In this document: positions 26,269 to 39,415 of the stretch, piece by piece
How positions within the stretch are numbered: position 1 is the stretch's first letter
Layout of the letters: each line of letters opens with the position of its first letter
From: Arcuatula senhousia
Taxonomy: Eukaryota; Mollusca; Bivalvia; Mytilida; Mytilidae
Assembly: GCA_963971305.1 (NCBI GenBank)
Contig: OZ020306.1
Span: 33,005,512 to 33,069,511, forward strand
Length of the DNA stretch: 64,000 nucleotides
Direction of reading: 5' to 3'
Notes under the pieces: model-generated
Told to the model about the DNA's origin: nothing
The model's database searches: none
What the model saw: the letters and a program-made list of their open reading frames with translations, nothing else
Position numbers and translations under genes: made by a program

Positions 26269-26335
26269 CATCGTTGGAAACCCACAACTGACTTTGATGC
26301 GTATCATTGGAGTCAGCTGTGGATTTCCAACGATG
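26269..26335. repeat. 25-bp stem, 17-nt loop hairpin
   Basis: The left arm begins CATCGTTGGAAACCCACAAC; the right arm ends GTGGATTTCCAACGATG. Arms are 26269-26293 and 26311-26335 with two mismatches. It is bracketed by CAGA runs. It could be a tiny palindromic repeat or a pre-miRNA-sized hairpin; nothing proves transcription. Confidence 0.7.
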
Positions 26336-26554
26336 TATTACAGACAGACAGACATCAAAACTTCAACTATGATACTAAATGCAAAGGTATAAACCAATTT
26401 TACATTGATTAGCCTCAATCATACTTAAGCTTTGTTGGTGGTTACAAGTATGATAAATGGAAAAATAAACCAATACAAGGTGATTTAAGTAGAACACTTG
26501 AAATCAATAAAAGAAAATAATGACATAGAGTGACATAATAATAGTTAATTTAAA

Positions 26555-26764
26555 GCTTGAAATCAGAGTAATGAGGGAGAGTGGTTTCTTTCTTAATGGT
26601 GCATTTACTTTGTAGGTAACTACAATTTCGAAAATCAACTTGCTATAGTTTGCATTTAGGCTTGAAATCAGAGTAATGAGGGAGAGTGGTTTCTTTCTTA
26701 ATGGTGCATTTACTTTGTAGGTAACTACAATTTCGAAAATCAACTTGCTATAGTTTGCATTTAA
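26555..26764. repeat. Nearly perfect 105-bp tandem duplication
   Basis: GCTTGAAATCAGAGTAATGA starts at 26555 and again at 26660. The two 105-bp copies are almost identical through TGCTATAGTTTGCATTTA, so the duplication is recent. Confidence 0.9.
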
Positions 26765-28304
26765 GCATATAGATTCTGCAACAAAGCTGTAAGGTTAAAG
26801 AAAAAACAAATACTTTACCATGTATAGAGAGACTAAGAAATTGAAGCAACTTTTCCAAGAAATCAAAACCATCTTCATTCTCCATGCAAAGTTTAACTGT
26901 CACTCTTTTAAGCCATTTGTAGTGTTTAGCCAATTCTTATAATCTCCATATATTGTAACTGTTAAATGTTTTACTGCTAATTTTTTTCAAGTCTATCCTT
27001 AAATGTCATAAGAAAAACACAGCTTAATTTTGCATTATAAAATGCATAAACGAGTTAATTTGAAAAAAATATTACAAATTCAAAATATATATTTTTTTAT
27101 TTTTCACAGATGAAAATGAAGTCTGAGAAAGCAGAGTAGAGCATTGGGACTATATATGACTTATTTACATGATTGACTGAAAGTTGATGTCAACGTCTTC
27201 AGCTATTGTGACAGGCAGGTAATCGACCAATCAAAATAGGTGACAGGTACACAAATTCCCAAGCTAATTTATTTGAATGAAATATACTTTTAAAGGGCCT
27301 GTGGTGATTTTTCAGTATCAAACTGTCGGACAGAAAATCTTTGCTTTATAAGCTTGCTAAACTTCTTACAAGAAAGTATTAAAATACTCTTAATTTCAAA
27401 TTTAAATATGACAACAATTAAAGCAAGATATAAATCATGCTTGGTGCAAATTTAATAACTTGTGCCCTGAAAACCTTAAGTGAAGTCGTTTTAGTAAAAT
27501 TTAATGGCCTAAAAGAATATGAATGGGTTCATATGCAAAAATATAATAATAAAACATCTGTTATGCTCAAACTAAACATAATCTACAGTACCTAAGTAAG
27601 GGCAATTTTAATATGGGTATACAGTTAATTTCAAAATCTAGATTTACTATACAAAAAGGTTGAATATATAGTGGCATATTATAAACGTTTCTTGTAGCAT
27701 GCAGGTGGCTGTAAATTAAAAACGGAGACAGTTTGGGTCAGAGTCCATATCAACTGATTCTTTCTAGAATTAAATATAAATATTTTTTCCATGTCACTGC
27801 ATAAACAGGTCCCATTTTCAAACTTGATCACGCTACAATTGTCGACATAAAATTATACAAAATTTGTTTACTATGATGAGTTTTTGCTATTATAGACTCA
27901 AGAATAGGAAATGTAATAACATTACACTAACAGGGAAGTCTCCATTTTACATTCAAATGTATTCAGTTTTTTTGCAAAATTATTACATAATATAAAACAT
28001 TATTTGGACATTTTTATACAATTTAGGTGCATTTTGACTCTGGCAATGAACTGAAAATTAACTTTTGTCTATTTTTTTAAATGTGATATCTTGTTTCACC
28101 AGACAAGACAATTGATTGTTTTAATGTTTTTAATGTATGAAAAGGCTTCAAGTTTATTCTAGGGATTCTTAGTTCAATATGCAAAGAAATCATTTGTATG
28201 ACAAATTAGTGTTTCAAACCCTATATAATAGAGTTCATACAAGAGTTTCTTTGGTTGAACATATAAGATAAAAGTAGATCGATCCAGTCCCCTCTATTAT
28301 GTCA

Positions 28305-28530
28305 ATCAAGTGTGTGAGTGAGTGAGTGAGTGAGTGAGTGAGTTGGTGTTTTACGCCTGTCCAAGGCAATATAGGTTATTTACAGGCGATGAACATGAAA
28401 AGATGATAAAATGAACATGAAATGATGATGATATATGAAATATGTGAATGGGGTGGGAAACAAAAACAAAAGGACAAGCTTTAAGTGAGGCTCTGCTGCA
28501 GGCCTATTCGCCACCCGGGACCAGCAAGGG
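28305..28530. repeat. (GTGA)n and a fragment of a mollusc-type interspersed repeat
   Basis: GTGA repeats (28312-28341) run into GTTGGTGTTTTACGCCTGTC, resembling the GAGTGAGTTTTACGCC repeats common in molluscs (from memory). A second conserved-looking stretch is GGCCTATTCGCCACCCGGGA at 28501-28520. Confidence 0.45.
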
Positions 28531-30605
28531 TTTATTATGTCAATCAAAGGGCCACAACTCAGCAATATGGTTTAGTCCACAACTGTACATGTTCTATCTT
28601 ACAGAACAACCACTATTTTTTTAATGGAAGAAAAATCAAATGCACACTTTGCAAACCTTTCAATTTCTTAACAAAAAGATAGCCATAGTGCTATATAATC
28701 TGTCACCATGATTTTTTCTTTCAATTCTTTAGACAGCAAAAGTGACCTTGACCAGTCTTTCAAAGAGCTAGTTCACAATTTTTATCAAGCTCAATGCATC
28801 ATTATCAATTCTAATAAAAAAACACAAACAGTGAAATAAATCTGTCATTTTTTTCATTCAATTTTTTATTTTGACATAAAACCATACGCAGTGTCACTGT
28901 GGGCTTTCTCCCATCGAGGTGTTCTTCTCCTATTATTTACAAAACATAAAATAAACCTTTATTTAAATTCAAACACTTCTTGAAAGCCACTTTCTCCTTC
29001 TAAAGACTAATAAGCCATACAAACACAGCTATCTGTTTAAAGGTATTGTTTATTCAAGCAAACTGTCATTCAAGGGGGGTTACTCTCCATTGTCATCTAA
29101 TTGAAATTTGATACTGTCATAATATGTAAAGACGTAGATTTTTCAATGTGAATATCTTTGTGTTTACGTAAAATTAATGAATGGAGCTTTTTACTTGGCA
29201 GTCATAGTATAGCCTTATAAGAGAATTAGACAGAAGCAGTTTAATATTGCAAATATATATTAAACCACAATTTCTACGATTTCTTTGAAGTGTCACCATC
29301 GTCTTTTAATCCTACCTGTCAACAGTATGAAAAGTGCTAACATTTCAAAAACATGTTTTCTTTGTATGAAGACAATTGCATTTGAAGTTGATCTATTTGT
29401 TGTCCGTTTCAATATGAACATTTGCCAGCAGGACAATGGAAGAATCAACAATACCATGCATCAGTATGCAGTTTGTTTACTATATTGTGGTTAAATCCTT
29501 TTTGAACTGAATGTGAATGATAATGCACTATGCACTGCAGGAGTTTTATATCATGCTAAATAAATTTAGTAAACTGGGACAATTTCTTCAAGGTCAAGGC
29601 CAATCAAGATCTACCCTTTATATAACTGGTAGTACAGTTTAAAGTAGAATATTTCATGTTTGTATATAATAAAGAATATTTCTTATCTTAAGTTCAATTC
29701 TCTCTGGGAATAAAATGGTGTAAAATTATGATTGAGAAAACACATTAGTTATTCTATCCTATAATATCTGAAAAACATTGAAATTCAGAAATAAAAAAAC
29801 ATTCTGTGTTTTACTTTTTTGTATGGAATAAATTTCAAATGTACATTTCAGGTCAATTAACCTCATAATCTATAACAGATAATTAAGCATTGGACTTTAA
29901 TTGAAGTTTGATTGACAAACATACTCACAGACAGAAGAACAGACCAACAAACAAGCAAGTCTAAATGCATTCATGTTCGGCCTGAAAAATTATAATTGCA
30001 CATCCACATTATCTGCCTAATGTAGCCAAATACTTTATATTTGGGATGCATATTGATTTGATATCATAATTTTTATGGGGACATTATGACCCAAGGTTCT
30101 GGAAAGGGGAGTGTGGTGTCCCTACCCAGCTGAAGAAATTGTGTAAAATTAGACCTATTTTGGTGGGTTAGTGATGCAGATAAGTGCCGGACCTGTCAGA
30201 CAAAGGGAGCAAAATTTCAGCAGGTCCAGCAAGTGAAGACATTGTGCAGGACCTATGTCTGGCAAAGTTTTGGAATAATTTATTACAGCTAAAGTGGATA
30301 GGTCTTGTAAATTTTTTGCAGGTCTGGCAAACTTATCTGTTTTGTAGGACCCAATGTCTGACAAGAAAAAAAGATTATCTGAATCTCTAGGGTTTAGGTG
30401 CATTCCTAGAGAGGTTTTTATTATAATTAATGCAAAAGGGGGTGCCATCCACCCAACGCAACCCCCCACCTCCATCCACCACAACAGCCTTGACCAGGTT
30501 ATTAGTTAAAATCCATTAGAATTTTTGATAATTGGAGTGTGGTTGATCCAACCCCCTCTCCTTCTGCAGCCATGCCAAAAGGCTAATTGATTGTTTGAGA
30601 ACAAT

Positions 30606-31341
30606 ACAAGAGTTAACACTAAAGTATGTCTCGCCTGTCGGCACCATCAGAAATAATCATTCTTTCTTACTTCCACTATATTTTAAATTTACATGGATTT
30701 TCAGTTTCTGAGATCAAAAGATGTTTCTAGAACTTAAACATTGTAAATATATGCAATAAAAATAATCAAAGTCACTCAACCAGAAAATAATCAAGGTCAA
30801 GGTCAAAAGATGGGGATGCAACTGTGTTAAGCTACTACTGGGGCATATGCATACCAAGTTTCATCAACCTAGGACCTATAGTTCTTGAGATATGGAAGTG
30901 CTCGCAAAACTTTTCCATTGCTATTATATGTATTGAAAATTGTCAAAGTCACTCAACCGGAAAATCAAGGTCAAGGTCAAAAGATGGGGATGCAACTGTG
31001 CTAAGCTACTACTGGGGCTTATGCATACCAAGTTTCATCAACCTAGGACCTATAGTTCTTGAGATATGGAGGTGCTCGCAAAACTTTTCCATTGCTATTA
31101 TATGTATTGAAAATTGTCAAAGTCACTCAACCGGAAAATCAAGGTCAAGGTCAAAAGATGGGGATGCAACTGTGCTAAGCTACTACTGGGGCATATGCAT
31201 ACCAAGTTTCATCAACCCAGGACCTATAGTTCTTGAGATATGGAGGTGCTCATAAAACTTTTCCAAAAAGTTAACGCCGCCGTCGCCGCCACGGCCGGTA
31301 AAGTAACACCTATGTCCCGCTCTGCTTCGCAGGCGAGACAA
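30606..31341 (+). mobile_element. Family B element (copy B2)
   Basis: Starts ACAAGAGTTAACACTAAAGT with GTCTCGCCTG. Nearly three units of 180 bp contain TACTACTGGGGCATATGCAT and AAGGTCAAGGTCAAAAGATG. A GCCGCCGTCGCCGCC block and terminal CAGGCGAGACAAAAA follow. Because 180 is a multiple of three, one frame stays open with a 60-residue repeat (30824-31255); it is not a gene. Confidence 0.78.
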
Positions 31342-33951
31342 AAATCATATTGCTGCTGCACTTTAGTTTGTGTTGTAATTTTGTATTGTTGCTTTCTGTT
31401 TTATGGTATAACCAGAATTGACTACCATTTTTGTTGTAACCTTGACCTTGCAATGACCAACCTAAACATCATTAGCTTCATTGTCAATTTTATCTGGCTT
31501 GCTTGAAAACAATCAATTACTAAAATCGAAAATATACAAAACAATATACTCTAATGAGTTTTTGAACGATTTCACACACCACAATATGACAACCAAAACT
31601 TATAATACTAACCACAACAGGTTTATGACAAATTTATCCTTAAAATTTACCAACCAAAACATTTTCACTAGATGTATATTTTTTTATGAATTTCAAACAA
31701 AACATTGAGAGCCTATTATGGTATCAAACCCAGCAATTCATATGAAAACCGGTGAAGTGTATTAATACGTCGTTCATTCATGAAATATAGGATAGTATTT
31801 TTCAATGTAGTTCTTTGAAATGAACCACTCGGTTTAAAAGAAGATTTACCATAAACAAAAAAAGATAGGTACTGGTGTCTTTTATGAGTCACCTGTCTTG
31901 CGGTTTTTGTGGTTTAACACAGTACTTTTGTGGTTGTCATGTCATATATATGGGAATTTGATTGACCCTGCACTCTTTAGTGTTACAAAGAATAAAAGAA
32001 CAATTAGATACATTTATAAACAGGGGTCCTCTACAAATTGATTAAGTACTTCAGGAACTTTCTCATAAATTACAACAAAAAATGATTAACCAGTATACAT
32101 GTTTACCTCAGAATTATTGTAAAGGGGAATAAGTGGTCTTCCATTGAAGCTCGTATGTGGTCTCTTTCTTTAAAAATTCAGTCAAGAGGAAGTATTTTAA
32201 GAAGCTGGTCATGCTGGATACCGAAAACTGCCAAAGATTTTTTTGATGACCACCCCCCCCCCCCCAAAAAAAAAATGCAGAACACAATACTTTGCAGGGA
32301 AATCCTGTATTGCTTTATATCATTGGAATTGCAAGCAAGCTTACTGAGAATACCCCCACTTCATAATTGACCTTGCAATGAAAATGTCGTATATGATTTT
32401 CTTCCTCCTGCATGTAAAGTTCCATAAAATCCATTCATCATTTTAGGAAAAGGTGTGCTATTTAACAAATTTATTTTCCTTGAATGATCTCAAAGCGCAA
32501 TGAAATCTCTCTATACACATATAACTATAAAGTATGTACTGTCAAGAATCCTTTAATTCAACCAAGCAGTGTGGCAAGAGTTGTGATTTAAATTTTAGGG
32601 ATAGACAGTCAGAGACTGATTCCTTTTAGTTTGTTAGGGGTGGACCATTGTGTGATGAACAGAAAGATTAAAATGCTGCAGCTTCTGCCATCATCAGTGA
32701 CAGTTAAATCATTATGAGCTATATTGTCATGCAGTTTGAATTTTTCATCAATTAAAACCAACTTTCATGAGTTTGAGCACAGTGAAAGTTAAAACTTGTC
32801 ATGGCTTTCTGGCCATGCTAAGGTTAAGCTTTTAATATAAATTAATAAGCAACTCTCATTCAATTTTTACTGGCCTTGTCAATAATTTAGTAAGATTTAT
32901 TCCTTAATCATCCCACATTGCCATTCCCCCTTCCTAATTAGAAAATGAAAATTTTTGACAACTCAGCATTAATGTTTTACTGGTCTATAGTAAGACCCTT
33001 TGGAAATCTTATACCATTGATCACAAAAGTCAACATTAAAAGCCCTAAGAGTTCAGTCCAGGTCAAGTCACTTTGTTGAAGGACGGAAGAACAATCCCAT
33101 TTATCATGCTGGTTGTACAAGACAAAAGAAATGACTATCTACAAAGAAACTCCAAAGTACAGCTTATAAGCTAACTGCAGGTACTACCACTCTGTTTGGA
33201 CTTTATACAAGAACAAAGCTTAAGCAAAGGAATCCCCCTCACCATACTAAAGAGCAATAGTTCTTTGCCAATTTACAAATCTATTTGGAGTACTTCCTTC
33301 ATACAAACACTATTCTATCATGCAGTATTATAAAGAGTCATGCTGTCATTTATTTACTAACAATTGAACAAACAAATACCTGTTTCCAGGACTTATGGGT
33401 GGACAAACAACTTATTCTTATTTTTATTATTTTACAATGTCTTTGTTAAAAAGTTGTACATGACAGTATATCACACCCAAGTACATGTACAATTGGCAAT
33501 TTTTGTTTTTAAAAAAGATACAAAGTTGACAGCTCAGCAGATTTTTGTGTGAGTCAGAGGCTATTTATGCTGTAACATGGGCTATATAAGCAGGGATGAT
33601 TCAGGTTAACAGTGACCCCATGTGACCTACTAATACTACTGAGACAGTTGTGACAGTGCCAACTTCACCCACATCTTTAAAGGCTAGACTGATATGTAAC
33701 TAATGCTGACAAATACATGTATGTGTGTAGTTTGAACTGTCAATCACTCACTCATTACAATGCATGCCTGAGAAAAGAAGTCTAAGACAGGACGGGACCA
33801 ATTACCTCTCTGGGGCTGAGTCACCAGTCTTTCATTTTTAACTGAATATGAATAAGTTTGACAAAAATGTTTCATGTATTATATGAAATTTTAATGAACG
33901 CTGACCAGGAGTTTCAAATGAATGTTTGTACAGATATACATTCATGGTCCG

Positions 33952-33980
33952 ACAGACAGACAGACAGACAGACAGACAGA
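33952..33980. repeat. (CAGA)n microsatellite
   Basis: About seven GACA units in otherwise unremarkable AT-rich DNA. Confidence 0.85.
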
Positions 33981-34892
33981 AGTAAAATGTAGTGACCCCC
34001 TCCCCAACAAAACACAATTTTTACACTTAATTTCTTACAAGTTTGACCCTTTTTGGTGTAAAAGGTCAACAGTTCAAAGCAGCATTATGCAGATTCAAAT
34101 AACTTAAGCTATTTGTCATTCATTTGTCATATGTCCTTTTTCATGCCTTTTTATGTTTCAAGTGTATATAACCACATCCTTAATTAAACAAAGACACAAA
34201 CAGATGTCTTACACCTTCCAAAATTAATGACCTGACTAATTAAAAGAACACACACATGACAATTTATGCAGTTGAACATTTCCTATGGACCAAATGATGC
34301 ACACCATTGCATGTCAGAAGTCTATATGATTAATGGGCAAACATCATTAAAAAAGAATCCATTAAAATTATCTCTTATACCATGCATATTGTGTGGGGTT
34401 AATCTTCGCCATCTAAACAATGTCATTAGCAGTCAGCTGAATTAATTAATGGTCTTTAATCAAATTTTAAATGTCGAGATTTGATTTTTGAGGGTAGTTT
34501 TAAACATGTAGGTGTTTCAATAAATTATGTTTCAGACAATTTTCTAAACCAGCACCTGATGTGTTTGTCTTCTTCTTTGTAATTGATGGTGCTATTTTAA
34601 TTAACTTCAAATTTTTACCCATAAGATCAATGGAGGGGTATTCTCAGACAAAAACTGTATCTGTGGGAGGACAAACTGAGATCAGGATTCAGAATTTTAT
34701 AGAAGCTAATGGCTTCTAAAATACTCTACATGACAAGAAAAAAGGGGGTTATATGAAACTGCTTATATTATTCCTGTTTTAGATTGAAATTGAATCAGGT
34801 TTTTTTTCTATCATCTAATTTGGACTTCCATAAGTCATGTAATGCATGTCTGACAATATAGCACAGCTTTAAGTGTAGGCCTTGGTTAACAA

Positions 34893-35060
34893 AGGGTTGC
34901 ACTAAGTTGTGCTACGCATGCTCTAAAACAATCTTTTGAAAAACAGGAAGTAGATTGGAAAGAGGAGTCAAATAAAAACTCATCAATGTTAAAAGCATAA
35001 GTCAAATTTGAAATCAATATCTTCAGCAGAAGAAGATAAATCTTTTCTGATTAGGGGCAT
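34893..35060 (+). repeat. Degenerate unit related to 8502-8757
   Basis: GGGTTGCACTAAGTTGTGCTA, then CAGGAAGTAGATTGGAAAGAGGAG in the same order as the unit at 8530-8620. No ends are recognisable. Confidence 0.45.
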
Positions 35061-38000
35061 CAAAATATAATCAGTAATCAAATGCAAGATTCAATTTCCT
35101 AAAAAAAACTGTGCTTCTTATTTCTAAACTGACTCTTTGACACCAATTTACATTATCAACTACCAGCTGACATTAAATATGATATAACTGAAACAATCAT
35201 TTATTATGTCATTATAATTCTCTGTTGTGTACAATCATAACAATAAAACTAAAATTAGTCACCCAAACAAAGAATTAACGCCAGTCATCTATTATTATGA
35301 TGAGTTATCTCATAAAATGTCAAAATTCGCTCATCTTTACATTAGCCCTATATCAAAGTCAGTAGGAGAGTATACAACAATAAAATCCAAAGTTTCAAAT
35401 ATAGTATTTACGAGACCTGCATGGGTAAAACGGCAATACCCCCTTTGTCACCTGAAGACAATGGGTATTTTTCATTTTGTATTCAATATACCTACAGAAG
35501 CAACAATATAAGTTAAAAACGGAAATAAAAACGCAGTTATATAACAACTTTATATTGCTAAAAGGTTAAAGTATTGTTAAGGATAGAATAGGTGAAATCG
35601 GAGAATTTGTCACAGGGGGTTTGAATTTTCTGCCCCGTCACCTTATTCATGACACAATGAAATTTCTCTGATTGTAATGTCAGACTAGTAAATTATACAC
35701 TCGAAACTCCACTGGAAATATATGGAATAATTCTGTTAGGATATCATAAAACATCAGTTATCTTTATTTATTGTATGATTCAAGCAATTGATGCCCGGGA
35801 TTAGATTGTTGTCAAGGGTCATTTTTATCGAAGATGAAAGAACTTCAAAAAAATGTTATCGTTGGGGCGCTAACCATTCAAACAATATTTTCATTTTTAC
35901 ACACTATGTTATCTTCAAAAGAAAAGTTTTGAAGACATTAGCTTCTCTGTGTGTATCAAGTTTAGAACATGAACTTTATAGACTAAAGATATTTGACAAA
36001 TGTATAGTAAATGCATTCAATTTTATGAAACTAGCTAGGCATAGGGTTAGTGTTTAATGAAAATCATAAAAAAAGCCAATTTATATATTGCTGATACATC
36101 TTTGCAAATTAAGGTTTACTATCCTCTTACACCCTAAAGAGTTAGCAAATTAAAACCTGAACCCTTGGCTAGCGTGGGGTGTTTGATAAAGCAAAGAAAA
36201 AACATCATTTAAAGCATTTAAGTCAATATATCAAGAAACTGAACAGAAAAAGAAATGTGAAGTAGTTAATTTAACCCTTACTTTTCTTTTCTTTTTAAAT
36301 AATAATTTAAATGAAAGACAAATGTTGAAATCCATTTTGAATTACTGCTATTACCCACTATGAATGACTGAGGTACCTAAAAGACTATATCTTACCATTT
36401 GTACTGTTAAGAGACCCAACAACACTTTCACTTGGCCATACATCATTTCCACGGGTCTTCATCTCACGGCAGCTTTCTGTGACAACAAAAAATGGATTCA
36501 ATTTCAGCACATTAACTCATTATTACAATTGATTGTGAACGTTAAATAATCACTGTTACTAGACTTTCTGACTCAAATCTTTTTTTGTTATTTTATACCT
36601 ACTGATATATATCTGAACTGCATGCATCAATTTTCTGCTTTAATGACAAATATGAGTGTTAAGGAAAAGTGTTTAGTATACTGTGGTAAAGAATACAAAG
36701 CTGAATTTATAAAATATGGTAAATAAAAGTTATCACGTTAAGATTTGACAAGATACAGGAAGATAATTGTAATTTATAATTTTAAAGGTTTCTGATGGTC
36801 AGATTAGAGTAAACATATCTTATGTAAGGGGAGATAAATTGAGATTTTTTTCTATACAGAAGTTTACTTAATATATTTTTAATCTAAAATGTGTTTTTTC
36901 ATTTTGTGAAGAAAAGTTAAGTTGACAAAAAGGAAGGCTTTTGAAGTTTTTAGAAGAGACAAACCAAAACAACATATGTAGTCAATCTTAAAGTAGTTAG
37001 AAGAGAACTTTGGCCTACTAAAAACTTAAAATAAATTTCATGGCATGACCAAATTATTACATATACTGTTTGTTTAATGGCAGTAGGTACTTAAATCAAA
37101 CAAAACATGAGTTACTCTACAAAATTAAAAGTTTTAAAGATTCAAAGCTGCAGACTTAAAAATTTCAGGAAAATGTATAATAATTTTGGAATAAATTGCT
37201 ATTAAATTTATCATTCTGATTATAGCTATACTAACTTAAAACCCATAGGCTTATAAATCACCCCTAGTCTTTACTTCTTCATTACATTATCAATAAATAT
37301 AAGTTCCTTAAAAAAGTTTCATTTACTTTTGAACTGTATCTTCCACATTTCACATTATTTGGTCTTTCAATTTTTGGCTTAAGTATCTCTGAAGAGGTTT
37401 TTTTTTATAATCAAAACTTATAAACATGTATATCATCTCTGTTTAGAAATCATTTGCCTTATCATTTGTCGCAGTTCTATCATTTAATGTTCCTTGTCAT
37501 ACCCATGGGCTCTTATCAGCACTGGTCTTCCTCTGTTGTGTAATGCATTATACCACTGCTATTTTTGTGTTTTTGTTGTTGTTATTTGTTTTTTCTTCTT
37601 CAATTTTTAGATATTTTTGCTTTGCACCCATCAACTAAAAACTTTAAATCTTTCTACATATGTATTGCATTGTCAATATTTGGTATATATATTTGCTTAA
37701 CATTCAGTGAGTTGCTATTAACCTAGGTCTTTTAAAGTGTTTCTTGGAGCTACAGATTTCACTTTAATATCATGCATGTCTGCTCCACATTCCTTCTTAA
37801 AACTCTTTCTCTAAAAAGGAAATCCCCTACTATATTTTACCATCTCCCTTAAATAAAATCCAAAAAACAACATCATTTCTTCATGCACATCTCCATATTA
37901 TGCACTTCTTAAGTCTTCCTTCATGTAAATTTTCATCAAAATCCATCAAGCAGTAAGTTGCACCTACAAAATGTTTGGTCAGATGGAAGGATGGATAGAC

Positions 38001-38370
38001 AGAAAGATTGATTCCTATTTTCCCCTAACTTTCATTTGCTCAGGTATGTCTTACTTTTTCAGTAATATCCATTGAATACATACACATTTAATAATTCAAG
38101 TCCTTTCCTTGTTTTCAGATGAACTAGATATTGTGTAATTGTCCACCATAAAACCAGTTCTGGGCATCACATCCAGGGTACACCTAGGGCTTAAAGGTCC
38201 AGGAAATATCACAGGCTGTATCTGTATTCCCATCACAAGTCAGATTTAAGACTGTTGCCAACTGGTAAAATGTCTTAAATTCATCATACATGTGATTCTG
38301 AACTAGTTTTACCCATGTTTTACATATTATTTAGTTTTGTATTTTAAAAAAATTCTCAGTGTAATATCTA

Positions 38371-39415
38371 ACAAGACCAATCAATGTCTGGCCCTGCGTC
38401 GCACGGCAAAACGTTGAGCCCTGTACATTCTAGGCCCAATATGGACAGTCAAAATATTTTGACACTTGCATCCTATGGTGGACTTACAAAGCATATTTGT
38501 CACATGCCACCCAATATTGTAAAAATAGACACAAAAAATAGTTTCAATTTTTTTCCCCTTTTGGTCCCCGTACATCTAATCAGAAAAGGTGGGTCAAGAA
38601 AAAATTGTATCCTCCATTTTATATCCAATATATGACCAAAATAAACTTGTAAAAAAAAATTTCTAAATCAGACCATAAATAAAAAATGTCACATTTTTGC
38701 CCCCTTTGGGCCCCTCGTTCCTAAACAAAAAGAGAGGGGACACCCAAAATCATCCCCATCTTTAATATATGGTGAGTAACACTACTGTAAAGTTTCATAG
38801 CATTTGGTCTACCAAAACAAGTTATTGTGGAAACAAATTAAAAAGTTGCTTTTTTGGCCCCTTTAGGGCCCTTAGTTTCTAAACCAAAAAAGAGGGGACA
38901 CCCAAAATCAGCCCAACCTTTCCTTTTATGGTAAGTAACATTACTGTAAAGTTTCATAGCATTCGGTCAACCAGAACAAAAGTTATTGTGGAAAAAATTT
39001 AAAAAGTCACTTTTTTCCCCCCTTTGGGCCTCTAATTTCTAAACAAAAAGAGAGGGGACATCCAAAATCAGCCCAACCCTTCCTTTTATGGTAAGTAACA
39101 TTATTGTAAAGTTTCTTAGCATTTGGTCAATCAGAACAAAAGTTATTGTGGAAACAAATAAAAAAGTCACTTTTTTGGTCCCTTTAGGGCCTCTAATTTC
39201 TAAACAAAAAAAGAGGGGACACCCAAAATCAGCCCAACCCTTCCTTTTATAATAAGTAACATTACTGTAAAGTTTCATAGCATTTGGTCAACCAGAACAA
39301 AAGTTATTGTGGAAACAAATTAAAAAGTCGCTTTTTTGGCCCCTTTTGGGCCCCTAATTTCTAAACGACATTATAAAATGACATTATAAAATGACTTCGG
39401 CGACGCAGGTAAAAA
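38371..39415 (+). mobile_element. Family F element
   Basis: Starts ACAAGACCAATCAATGTCTG with motif CCTGCGTCGC (38393-38402). About four units of 160 bp follow (AGAGGGGACACCCAAAATCA recurs) with GGCCCCTTTNGGGCC palindromes at about 38701, 38861, 39021, 39181, 39341. The 3' end GCGACGCAGG (39400-39409) plus TAAAAAC is the reverse complement of the 5' motif, but the microsatellite and the other hairpin arm seem deleted (ACATTATAAAATG repeated instead). The 5' unit and the GGCCCCT core relate it to family G. Confidence 0.7.

Larger units (their letters stand above)
25110..30605. other. Non-coding DNA with a few small repeats
   Basis: Apart from the hairpin (26269-26335), duplication (26555-26764) and GTGA repeat (28305-28530), I see only AT-rich sequence. 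Around 30150-30400 the words AGGTCTGGCAA and GGACCTGTCAGAC recur loosely, perhaps a decayed repeat. Confidence 0.4.
31342..38370. other. Long gene-poor stretch with scattered repeat scraps
   Basis: Degenerate D-type units lie at about 32400-32610 (CTTCCTCCTGCATGTAAAGTTC) and 37865-38040 (TTCTTCATGCACATCTCCAT then GGATAGACAGAAAG). A C-run and A-run meet at 32252-32274. No exon recognised; ORFs at 35227-35511 and 35788-36057 show no family motif. Confidence 0.4.

Noticed and set aside
30824..31255. 143-codon ORF with an internal 60-residue repeat
   Set aside because: Falls within family B tandem units whose 180-bp period keeps a frame open; the same applies to 54409-55014.
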